Program-made: the position numbers and the translations under genes
In this document: one piece after another, positions 55,047 through 64,000 of the stretch
Layout of the letters: the number at the start of each line of letters is the position of its first letter
How positions within the stretch are numbered: position 1 is the stretch's first letter
Notes under the pieces: model-generated
Told to the model about the DNA's origin: nothing
What the model saw: only the letters and a program-made list of their open reading frames with translations
Database searches by the model: none
From: Saprolegnia diclina VS20
Lineage: Eukaryota > Oomycota > Saprolegniomycetes > Saprolegniales > Saprolegniaceae
Direction of reading: 5' to 3'
Assembly: GCF_000281045.1 (NCBI RefSeq)
Contig: NW_008246127.1
Span: forward strand, 57,204-121,203
Length of the DNA stretch: 64,000 nucleotides

Positions 55047-55655
55047 TTACAAGCCGAAAAAGTCGAACGCCGAGGCGAGCGCCTGGCGCGCGCGGACGGC
55101 TGCGGGTTTGGCCTCGCTCGGGTTGGACGACGACGACGGGGGGTGGTGGGACGATGGTGTTAAATAGGCGCTGCCGCTCGCGTGCATGCTCGTGTTGGAC
55201 GCCCGGCGCTGCGTCTCCATCGAGCGGACGATCAGCACTTCGTGCTTGCGCTTCTCGCTCTCTTCGCGCCGGACGGTCTTTTCAATGTCGTACTTTTTCT
55301 GGAGCATGCGGTAGAGCTCCTTGTCGGACCGGCGAAGGCGCTCTTCAATGACAGCGCGTCGGCGCGCTTCCTCGTCGCACTTGCGCTCCCACATGCGCGC
55401 TTCTTCTTGGAGCCGCGCGCGCTCGGTCTCCCACTTGCGCTCGTCTTCCGCGCGGCTGGCTTCCATGTTGATGCGCTCGCGGGCTTCGATCTCGAGCCGG
55501 CGCTCGAGGTCCTCGTTGACGTACTCGAGGTCGTTGTGGCGGCGCGTCTGCGCCTCAAGCGCCTTCTTCGTGTCTTGGAGCTCGTTCTGCAGACGCATGA
55601 CCATCTGCGAGTCCTGCCGGCGCTCGCGCTCAAAGAGCGGGACGTTGGCCTCCAT
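55047..55655 (-). CDS. Coiled-coil protein
   Basis: Single exon, 202 residues from ATG 55655. Residues 10-150 are a continuous Glu/Arg-rich coiled coil (LQNELQDTKKALEAQTRRHN, NEDLERRLEIEARERINMEA, MWERKCDEEARRRAVIEERL). The tail is Ser/Pro-rich and ends RARQALASAFDFFGL. An upstream ATG at 55721 with a GT...AG pair was tested but does not splice in phase. It converges on channel gene B, with 50 bp between the stop codons. No family is recognised. Confidence 0.75.
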   Translation of the reverse strand: MEANVPLFERERRQDSQMVMRLQNELQDTKKALEAQTRRHNDLEYVNEDLERRLEIEARERINMEASRAEDERKWETERARLQEEARMWERKCDEEARRRAVIEERLRRSDKELYRMLQKKYDIEKTVRREESEKRKHEVLIVRSMETQRRASNTSMHASGSAYLTPSSHHPPSSSSNPSEAKPAAVRARQALASAFDFFGL

Positions 55656-57210
55656 GTCCTAGGAAGATGCCATTAGCATGATCTTGATGGCGGAAGAGGA
55701 CGCCTACATGGGGGTTGCCATGATTCCACTTGGCGCTCTTGTCGGTAGCCAGCATGCGTCTCTGCTCCCTCGGGGAATACGGCGACGGAACGCGGGGGTA
55801 CGGGAGCGGCGCGATCGCGGACGTCGGTGGGCGATGGGCCCGAATTAACCAAATGGCCCAAATTACCAGTGCCTTGTTTCACCTTATGCTTCGGTCCTAT
55901 TCCTGGTGCGTGGGAATCGACGTGAAGAACACGCGTGGTTTTCTCGCCGATTTTTCACGTCGCCCCGCAAACCAGAATGCATGACTGACAGCGTGGACAG
56001 CACGAGGCGACTGTCGCCACAACGTCCACGGCCCAAGCGCTCTTCATCGTTCCTCGTCGAGGCGCGCTCTTTCCATGAGGATAGGTCGTCATTACGGTAG
56101 CCACCTGATGTCGAACGTGGGTGGATCTGCTTCGTGAACACTGGATCGCAGACAGGCATTTCGCGGCAGCTGTGCGAAGGCTGGGTAAACATGTTCACCA
56201 CGTTGGGGCCAGTCATGGAGGCAGCCGCTGCTATTTGTCTTGATACGCGGCAATCTAACCTGGTCGTTGGACACGAAACCGCGGGCTGGTCGAATCGTGA
56301 TGGGACAGGTCTTGTACGTCAGTGTAGGCGAATAGCTTGCAGAATTCGCATTTGCGGTTCTCGCTCGTCTCGCCAGTGCCAAAGCTAATGCGGTATGTCA
56401 TGCTGAAGCTTTGGGACTAGAAACAAGCAGCGTCCGTGTTTGACGCCCGTTGAAGCGCGTGCGCCGTTGTATTTTTCACGTGGTACGTGGCAGTCCTCTG
56501 GCATTTCTCACGTGATGTGAGAAAAACGCATTGGTCACGCCTAAATTCTTTGACACGCATTAAATGCCTTGCACTTGTTGTTTGTATACTCGGTCGACTA
56601 TTTTTATGCACCCGATCTCGGCCTAATTAGGAGCGCCGTGCGTCCGAGCGTGGTGGACCGAGTGGTCTTCTTCACCACGTGCGTACGCTCGCTGCTCTGC
56701 CGTCTCTATGCTGCACGTCGCAGGAGAGAAGCCACTTGCTTTGAGAGCTTCTTCCGCTTCTCGACGATCGCAGCCGCGCGCATCGTACTGTGTACCCGCT
56801 GGCAATTGATGTGGCAGCGGCTTCAAATCGAAGCTCAGTGCACTGTGATTGGATGAAATGCAACCAATCCACGTCGGATCCAGCGTTTCGCGCCTGTCGA
56901 AAACTGAAGTGTGATCTCTTGCCGCCCCGATGCTCCGACACCCGACGATATTAACAGGGGCACAGACAAGCAAGAGGAGGCTGCTGCGTCGCCGACACGA
57001 AGCGCATCCCACCGAGGGCTGTGGGACGGACCTTGAAGTCAGGGGATTGTGGACAGCAGGAAAGGCGCGCGACTCATTACACGCCCCAAGATCGACCACC
57101 CGACACGCTGAACCGACGCTTTCCATTGGCCAATATGTACCAATGGAAACGCGCGCTGCAGCCACAGCATATTTAGGATAAACCGAAACGAACAAACTCG
57201 ACTAGGATCC
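55656..57210. other. 1.5-kb intergenic region, nothing recognised
   Basis: An open frame of 190 codons exists on the minus strand (57195-56623) but has no ATG-proximal signal, domain or coding bias. The remaining sequence is unremarkable. Confidence 0.45.
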
Positions 57211-58403
57211 ATGACTGAAAATAGGACCGATCAGAAACGTATCCAAGGCGGCTCGTGTGGCATGAAGGAGCTTGTGCTGTGTACGGCCGTCGGCCTCTGC
57301 GTGGGCATGTACCTGCAGCGCCGGCGCGAGGCCGAGGTGAAGGGCCCATCGACCAAGTTCATCCGCAAGGCCAGCATCACCTGCGTACGGCGCTGCCACC
57401 TGCGTCGCGTCGCTCATGCCAAACTGTGTAGGAGAGCTGCTGTGCGCCCGAGCCCCACGTGCTGCCGCACTCGCACAGCATGGTCTGGGAGAGCGACTTG
57501 CCACTAATCTACACGGAAAAGCACGCGGAGAGCGCAGGTCGGCTCATCCTCATGCGCCATGGGCAGTCGGTCTGGAACCGCAAGCCCGACCGCCCGAATG
57601 ACCCGTGGCGCTACGCCGGCACGGTGGACATTCCGCTCTCGGACGTTGGCATCCAAGAGGCGCTGCAGGCCGGCGAGTCGCTCCAGAACATCCCGCTCGA
57701 CTTGGTCTTTTGCTCGCAGATGGACCGCGCCCGGGCCACGGTAGATCGTTCGATGTAGGAGAATGATGCCTCAGGCGTCGTAGGTCTCGCTCGCGCTCTC
57801 GATCCACGAGAGTGGCCGGACGCCCATCGTCGTGTACAACTCGCCGCTCGAGCGTCCGGATTTCGAGGACCTCTACGACGTGGACGACCCGACGCACTTT
57901 GCGATTCCCGTGTACGTGACGCCGGCGCTGAATGAACGCAACTTTGGGTCGCTCCAAGGCGTGCCGTCGACACAGCACCCGACCAACCTCGCGCCGATCC
58001 GCAACGAGTTTGGTCTCAAGTTTCCTGGCGAGAAGGGCGAGAGCTGCGCCGACATTGAGGCGCGCGTCATGCCCTTCTTCCGCCAGTTCATCGAGCCCCA
58101 GCTCGCGGCCGGAAAGAACGTGCTCGTCTCGACCCACGGCTTTGTCTTGCGAACGCTCATGAAGTCGTTCGAGAAGATGGACGAAGACTTCTTCAACGCG
58201 CAAATGAAGCTCGAGAAGACGGATCCATCGGCCTGCCGCCTCCTCGCGCCCACAGGTTGGCAGCAGCCGAGGTCGCTTGGATATGAACGTTATCTGTAGG
58301 CGTCCCAATCATGTACGAATACCTCGACGGCGAGCTATTGCCGCTGCCACAGTCGAGAAGAGACCGCGCCAAGTCGATCGCGCGGTCGGCGCCGACGTAT
58401 TAG
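57211..58403 (+). CDS. Membrane-anchored phosphoglycerate mutase-family (histidine phosphatase) protein
   Basis: Four exons: 57211-57384, 57432-57740, 57784-58255 and 58300-58403 (introns 43-47 nt); 352 residues, or 335 if translation starts at the Met at 57262. Near the N-terminus MKELVLCTAVGLCVGMYLQRRRE is a signal anchor or organelle signal. The catalytic core has LILMRHGQSVWN (phosphorylated His), IPLSDVGIQEA, FCSQMDRARAT, LNERNFGSLQG, a substrate-binding Glu region and VLVSTHGFVLRTLMKSF (second His). The C-terminus GVPIMYEYLDGELLP matches the P-x-G-x-P-x-x-Y-E segment of dPGM. A glycolytic role is possible, but anchor and atypical spacing leave a different phosphatase role open. Confidence 0.88.
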
Positions 58404-58642
58404 CTCTCGATAGAGCAGTCGTCTTCGCATAGCGACTCGGTCCTATGCTAGAGACTCTTTGACATACCTTCAACTCGGTCGATAGAGGAGATACTGTGGT
58501 GGGGGCGGGCACACTTGAGGCCGGTCGTGCAGTCGGATCGTGGGTGGCGCGGCTAAGGTGGCGTGAATTTAGCGTTTCCGCGGCTCCTGATTGGTGCAAA
58601 TTCGCCCGGCCCGGCGACCGTCAATTACAAGCTTGGACCAAG

Positions 58643-61600
58643 ATGCAATCCCAGCAAGACCCCGACCTCGACAGCTTCTCGTACGCCTTTGTCGAGCAGG
58701 ACGACGACGACGACGACTTCGTCCCCGAGGCCCAGCACCAAGGCGCGCTCTCGTCGGCCGCCATGGGCTACGCGGACATCGACCTCTCGATGGACGCGGC
58801 CATGCTCGCGTCGCTCGACCTCGACGACGACGACGGTGGCATGCCGGATGCGCCTGTCGAGCTTCCTAGCCACGCCTGTGCCTACTGCGGCCTGCACGAT
58901 CCCGCGAGCGTCGTCAAGTGCGTCTCGACGGACAAGTGGTTTTGCAACTCGCGCGGCAACACGAGCGGAAGCCACATCATCCAGCACCTCGTGCGCTCCA
59001 AGAACAAGGAGGTCGCGCTGCACCCGGACAGCCCGCTGGGCGAGACGGTGCTCGAGTGCTACAACTGCGGCTGCCGCAACGTCTTTCTCCTCGGCTTCAT
59101 TCCGGCCAAGCAGGACTCGGTCGTCGTACTGCTCTGCCGCGACCCGTGCCTCCAAATGAACGCGCTCAAAGACTTGAGCTGGGACATGTCGCAGTGGCTG
59201 CCGCTCATCGACGATCGGTGCTTCCTCCCGTGGCTCGTCAAGGTGCCGACGGAGCACGAGCAGCTGCGGTCGCGCCAGATCACGGCAACCCAGATCGCCA
59301 AGCTCGAAGAAGTGTGGCGCGAGCACCCCCAGGCGACGCTCGAAGACCTTGACCGACCGGGCGTCGACGACGAGCCGAACGCGGTCCAGGACCGGTACGA
59401 CGACGGGTACCAGTACCAGAACATCCTCGGGCCGCTCGTCAAGATGGAGTCGGACTACGACAAGAAGATGAAGGAGGCGCAGACGCAAGACAACGTGTTC
59501 GTGCGCTGGGACATTGGCCTCAACAAGAAGCGCAACGCGATCTTCTCATCGAGCCGCCCGGACACGGACTTCCGGCTCGTCCCGGGCGACGAGATCCGCC
59601 TTCGCCTCGGGCCGGGCTCGGCCTTGATGTACGGCAAGGACTGGGAAGGCACGGGGCATGTCCTGCGCTTTGACGAGTCGGAGGTCACACTCGAGATGCG
59701 CAACTCGCACGTGCCGGTGCGTCGCCTTCTTGTATAGCTCTCCATCCACCATGTCTCTGCGCAGGTGGACATTACCGACGGCTACTGCGTCGACTTTGTG
59801 TGGAAGTCGACGTCGTTCGACCGCATGCAGGGCGCGATGAAGACGTTTGCCGTCGACGACACGTCGCTCACGGGGTACCTCTACCACAAGCTCCTCGGCC
59901 ACGACGTCGAGATGCAGACGCTGCGCACCGCGCGGTCGACGGCCACGATCGGTCTCTCGGTGCCCGGCCTTCCGGAACTCAACCCGTCGCAGCTCGCAGC
60001 CGTGAAAGGCGTGCTCACGCAGTCGTTGAGCTTGATCCAAGGCCCGCCAGGCACGGGCAAGGTACCCCTTCTACGAAGACTTCGTTTCATATTCACAATA
60101 CTGTCGGTAGACGGTCACGTCGGCGTCGGTCGTATACCACCTCGTCAAGCAAAACAGCGGCCAAGTGCTCGTGACGGCGCCCAGTAACATTGCCGTCGAC
60201 CACTTGACGGAGAAGATTTCGGCCACAGGGCTCAAGGTCGTGCGCCTTGCCGCCAAGAGCCGCGAGGCCGTCGCGTCGACCGTCGAGCACCTCAGTCTCC
60301 ATGCGATGATCAAGGGCCTCGACAGCCCAGACAAGGCCGATCTGCGCAAGCTCATGCAGCTCAAGGAAGACCAAGGGTACGCTGCCTCTCTTTCTATCGG
60401 TATATCAACCTCTCCAACGTGTAGCGAGCTCTCGTCGCAGGACGAGAAGCGCTTCAAGGCCCTCAAGCGCAACGCAGAGCGCGAGATTCTTCAGGCCGCC
60501 GACGTCATTTGCACGACGTGCGTCGGGTCAGGCGACCCGCGCTTGGCCAACTTTCGCTTCCGCCAAGTGCTCATCGACGAGGCGACGCAAGCGACGGAGC
60601 CCGAGTGTCTCATCCCGATCGTGCAGGGCGCCAAGCACGTGGTCATGGTCGGCGACCACATGCAGCTCGGGCCCGTGGTCATGAGCAAGAAGGCGGCCAA
60701 AGCAGGTTTAAACCAGTCGCTTTTCGACCGGCTTTTGCGGCTTCAGCACCGTCCGTTCCGCCTCCGCGTGCAGTACCGCATGCACCCGTGCCTCTCGGAG
60801 TTCCCCTCCAACATGTTTTACGAGGGCGAGCTCCAAAACGGCGTGAGCACCTCGGATCGCATCCTCAAGCACGTGGCGTTCCCGTGGCCCAACCCGCAAA
60901 AACCCACGTTTTTCTACATTTCGCTTGGCGCCGAAGAGATTAGCTCGAGCGGCACGTCGTACCTCAACCGCACCGAAGCGTCGCACTGCGAAAAGTGTGT
61001 GACCCACTTCCTCAAGGCCGGCGTCCAGCCGTCCCAGATCGGTACGCATGTTTGCCATTTTTCAAGCTGACGAGCGGACGCAGGCGTCATCACGCCGTAC
61101 GAGGGCCAGCGCGCGTACATTGTCAACTTTATGCAGCGCAACGGCCCGATGCGGTCGCAGCTCTACAAGGACGTCGAGGTCGCGTCCGTCGACTCGTTCC
61201 AGGGTCGCGAGAAGGACCTCATCATCCTCTCGTGCGTGCGCTCCAACGAAAACCAAGGTACTTGATGTTATGCTGCAAGATGTCGAAGAGGCGTGTAGGC
61301 ATCGGGTTTCTGAGCGACCAGCGCCGCCTCAACGTCGCACTCACCCGCGCCAAGTACGGCGTCATCATTCTCGGCAACCCCCGCGTCTTGGCCAAGCAAG
61401 AGCTTTGGAATGACCTTTTGAACCACTATCGCGACAACCAGCTCGTCGTCGAAGGCTCGCTCAACAACCTCCAGCCGTCCTATATGCAGTTCCCCAAGGT
61501 CGAGAAGCCGCGCGCGCGTCGCCAGACCCGCGCGTACGACAACAGCGGCATGGCGTACACGCGTCAGGACCCCTTGCCGCCACTTGACTCGCGCTTTGAC

Positions 61601-61873
61601 CCGCGCTACGAGGCGTCGCGCCGTGCGCCGCCGCTGCCACCGCGCGCCGGTAGCAACCGCCGCCAGCCCTTTGCGCCCGGTCCGCTCACGCAGCAAGAGG
61701 AGAGTGGCGGCTTCCTGATGACGCAGCAGTCGATGCTCGATGGCCCGTTCACGCAAGCCGGTGCAACGCAGTCCTTCTCGCAGTTCTCGACGGGCATGAG
61801 CCAAGACACGTTCGACTACAAGTCGCAGAACATGCCCATGTCCCAGGACGTGCACAAGACTGGGTTTTACTGA
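58643..61873 (+). CDS. UPF1: UPF1 RNA helicase
   Basis: Six exons: 58643-59716, 59765-60061, 60111-60376, 60425-61041, 61084-61257 and 61299-61873 (introns 41-49 nt); 1000 residues. UPF1 is the ATP-dependent RNA helicase at the centre of nonsense-mediated decay. An acidic N-terminus precedes the CH zinc domain (about 79-165: [30 protein letters not shown]). SF1 helicase motifs follow: [84 protein letters not shown] and [13 protein letters not shown]. The C-terminus is disordered with several SQ/TQ sites ([26 protein letters not shown]), candidate PIKK phosphorylation sites. Full length; no broken motif is seen. Confidence 0.97.
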
Positions 61874-62119
61874 GGCGATCGCGATCGAGAGAGCGAATGG
61901 TACTCGGATGCTCGCCATGTGTCCTTGGCTCAGGATGTCCTCCTCCTAGACGAGCACCGACGCATGCTGGCGGGAATCGCAACCGAGGGCGGCCAGAAGA
62001 CCAAGCGCTGGCCCGCGCGACGAGATACTAAGTGCCAAATACACCTTGCCCTTGTCGCTCGACGCGCTTTTACACAACCCTTTGGAAAAGGTCTCCCATT
62101 GACTGAAAAGAAGAGAAGG

Positions 62120-62845
62120 ATGGAGTGGATCGATGCGGAGCGTGGACTGCTCTCGGTCGCCTTGCAGCCGTGCCAGCTCTGCGCCGACGCACTCGTCGAC
62201 ACCCGAGGTCTCTGCAATGCGCTCTGCCCCGCCCGCGTCTGCACAAGCTGCCTCGCACAGTACATCGCTGCCGCCTGTGCCTCCAGTGACGTTGTCGCCA
62301 ACGTCGCCTGTCCGATTTGCATCTTGCCCATGCCGCTGCCAGCGTGGAAGGCGCGGCTTCCAACTGACGTCTTTGCGGCGCTCGGGGCGAAGCTCGGCGC
62401 ATCCTGCGCCAGTTTTTGCCCGACGTGCTCCGGGGAGCTCCCCCGCGCCTGCGTCACGGTAGCCACCACGTGGAGCGCGGTGCTGAGCGACCGATACGAT
62501 GCGCTCCACGCCGAGTGCTTGGCCTTTGACGCCGGTGAGCGCACAGCGGCCGAGCTCCTTTCGTTTCTCACCAACGTCTTTGGACCGTTTGCGCGCAAGA
62601 TTGTGCCCGCCATGTACCAGTGGATGGCGACGAACCACAGACTCTACGCATTTGTGGCCACGCGCCAGCGGCACCGAGGACCGACCGCGTGGTATCCGTG
62701 CTGCCTCACGATCGAGTCATCGACGGACGCTGCGCCGACAACGGCCGAGGTGGTGACGCCAGGGCGCTGGCCGCGGGCGCTCAAGGCGTGGTCTCGACAG
62801 CACAAGCGCAACAAGCTTGTGGTTGTGGACAACGAGGCGTCATAA
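62120..62845 (+). CDS. Cys-rich RING-like protein
   Basis: Single exon, 241 residues from ATG 62120. Residues about 15-120 hold a Cys array: CQLC, LCNALC, CTSC, VACPIC and, further on, FCPTC. This recalls RING/IBR domains, although the expected His ligand is not evident. The remainder is helical with no known domain (LLSFLTNVFGPFARKIVPAMYQWM) and a basic tail (WSRQHKRNKLVVV). An E3-ligase role would be a guess. It follows UPF1 by about 245 bp on the same strand. Confidence 0.7.
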   Translation: MEWIDAERGLLSVALQPCQLCADALVDTRGLCNALCPARVCTSCLAQYIAAACASSDVVANVACPICILPMPLPAWKARLPTDVFAALGAKLGASCASFCPTCSGELPRACVTVATTWSAVLSDRYDALHAECLAFDAGERTAAELLSFLTNVFGPFARKIVPAMYQWMATNHRLYAFVATRQRHRGPTAWYPCCLTIESSTDAAPTTAEVVTPGRWPRALKAWSRQHKRNKLVVVDNEAS

Positions 62846-63672
62846 GCTAGCGATAATATTCCATACACAAATGTGCAAATGACGTGGCAGCACCAGACGT
62901 CGGCAGTCCATGGTGACTTCAAGGATGTACACAGCACAAAATTTGATTCGAGCAGCACGCGAAGTGAAGTGCATACGATAGAGCCAAGAGCCACAATCGC
63001 TAATGGCCAGGCCATACCAAGGCACCATAGCACGTGTCTTGATTGCTGTCTTGATATAGCGCCGTGGAGCATCTGTAGCTCAGTGCCCGGCCCGCCTGTG
63101 GTTGATGGGGCCAATTTCTGGTCATGTCGTTCTGCGCCAACACTTTGGTCGGCAACTTGGTTCTTTCCAGCATGAGCACAGGAGGCTCGTACTACATCAC
63201 ATCACATTGTGTTCAAGCTCCCTGCAATGTCAAGCAGACGCGGAACGTGACGGGAACGTGCTCGACAAGCCACGGGGCCTGGTTTTGCCCAGTTTGACAC
63301 GGGCAAACTCTGTAACTCGATACAAATCGGAGGTTTTACCCGCCAGCAACGTTACTCGCATGTGCTTTGTCCCAACTCATCAGCAATTGACATCCGAGAT
63401 CCCACGCTCGAGGCGAGGAGCTTCGCCATCGACGATGGCGTCGCAAGCACATACACTAGACATGCCGGTAGAGGCTCGTCAAGCCTTTGCCGTGCCTTGT
63501 CACCTGCCTATGCCCGAGCCTCGTTGCACTTGCGGGAGCAGCCGATCACGCATTCACTTGCTGACGATGGCTGGGTGAGAAACTTCGCTGCAAGTTCCTG
63601 ACGCACACCGTCTTTCTACTAGTTACTCGTGACAGAACCCAAGCCACTCGAAGACGACAACGACGACGAGCG
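62846..63672. other. Intergenic, nothing recognised
   Basis: No coding sequence or RNA gene could be supported between the RING-like gene and the terminal partial gene. Confidence 0.45.
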
Positions 63673-64000
63673 ATGCTTGGACGACCAGTGCTCCTGTCAT
63701 TGCTGCCTCTGCTCGGCCGCTGCGCCGCCAACAAGTCTGTCGTGCCCGAAAATGACGCGACCAACGTCATCTTGATCTGCTCGCTGAGCATCGGCACGAT
63801 CGTGCTCGCGGTCGTCGGCCTCGCCATCGTGCTCCTCATCTGGAAGCCCCGCGCCGCGTCGACGTCGTCGCTCTCTTGCGCCGACATTGACGCGTTCGCG
63901 GGTGTCAGCGACGGCCCGACCGTCGTCGACCAAGTGCAACTGCTCGAGGACATGGCGTTCGGCCTCGTTGACGCCAACGGCCACGACGAACCGGCGTTCT
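63673..64000 (+). CDS. Partial single-pass membrane protein (cut by window end)
   Basis: ATG 63673 opens a frame still open at 64000 (109 codons). The N-terminus (MLGRPVLLSLLPLLGRCAA) looks like a signal peptide, followed by a short polar ectodomain (NKSVVPENDATN) and one TM segment (VILICSLSIGTIVLAVVGLAIVLLIW) with a stop-transfer KPR. The cytoplasmic part is acidic. Layout fits oomycete receptor-like proteins, but no kinase or other domain is within the window. Confidence 0.6.
   Translation, partial: MLGRPVLLSLLPLLGRCAANKSVVPENDATNVILICSLSIGTIVLAVVGLAIVLLIWKPRAASTSSLSCADIDAFAGVSDGPTVVDQVQLLEDMAFGLVDANGHDEPAF

Noticed and set aside
55659-55721. A 5' coding exon for the coiled-coil protein (ATG 55721)
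   Set aside because: The exon ends in phase 2 while the downstream exon needs phase 0.
56623-57195. A 190-codon minus-strand open frame
   Set aside because: It has no domain or codon bias. Without similarity it cannot be separated from chance in GC-rich DNA.

Overview
The window looks like nuclear DNA of an oomycete, most likely a saprolegnian water mould. The reasons are compact GC-rich genes, many very short introns (mostly 36-60 nt, usually GTAC/GTRNG...TAG), an oomycete-type Inr+FPR core promoter at some genes, triple C-x4-C-x9-C-x2-H zinc proteins typical of oomycetes, and a eukaryotic gene set (UPF1, U2A', RAD51, anoctamin) with stramenopile-style domain fusions. No rRNA, tRNA, CRISPR, transposon or viral gene was recognised. 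Gene models below were spliced by hand. Nearly all exon phases close exactly, which is the main evidence for them.

Layout. 1-12.9 kb: a secreted subtilisin, a TMEM135 homologue, a Ser/Thr-Pro-rich protein (possibly SKA3-like), RAD51, a 13-exon organellar RecA ending 63 bp from RAD51, a GRAM/WBP2-like protein and a small hypothetical. 13-24.7 kb: pyruvate kinase, two tandem triple-zinc proteins, an organellar prolyl-tRNA synthetase and a C2/coiled-coil protein. 25-30.2 kb: one giant, internally duplicated membrane protein with a disturbed reading frame. 30.8-40 kb: a SulP-STAS-cyclic-nucleotide-domain transporter, an anoctamin with a C-terminal C2 domain and two tandem 7TM proteins. 40.8-50 kb: an EF-hand protein, a TLC-domain protein, U2A' with a SAP tail and a U12-type AT-AC intron, a methyltransferase, and a TRM1 tRNA methyltransferase reading into a beta-helix domain. 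50-64 kb: two head-to-head cyclic-nucleotide-binding channels, a coiled-coil protein, a membrane-anchored phosphoglycerate-mutase-family enzyme, UPF1, a Cys-rich RING-like protein and a truncated membrane protein at the edge.

Themes. Two strand-exchange recombinases of different origin (nuclear RAD51, bacterial-type RecA) lie tail to tail. RNA biology is represented by U2A', UPF1, TRM1 and ProRS. Ion transport and signalling is unusually dense (SulP-CNB, anoctamin-C2, CNG pair, 7TM pair, EF-hand, C2 proteins). Several proteins carry unusual C-terminal additions: anoctamin+C2, SulP+CNB, U2A'+SAP, TRM1+beta-helix.
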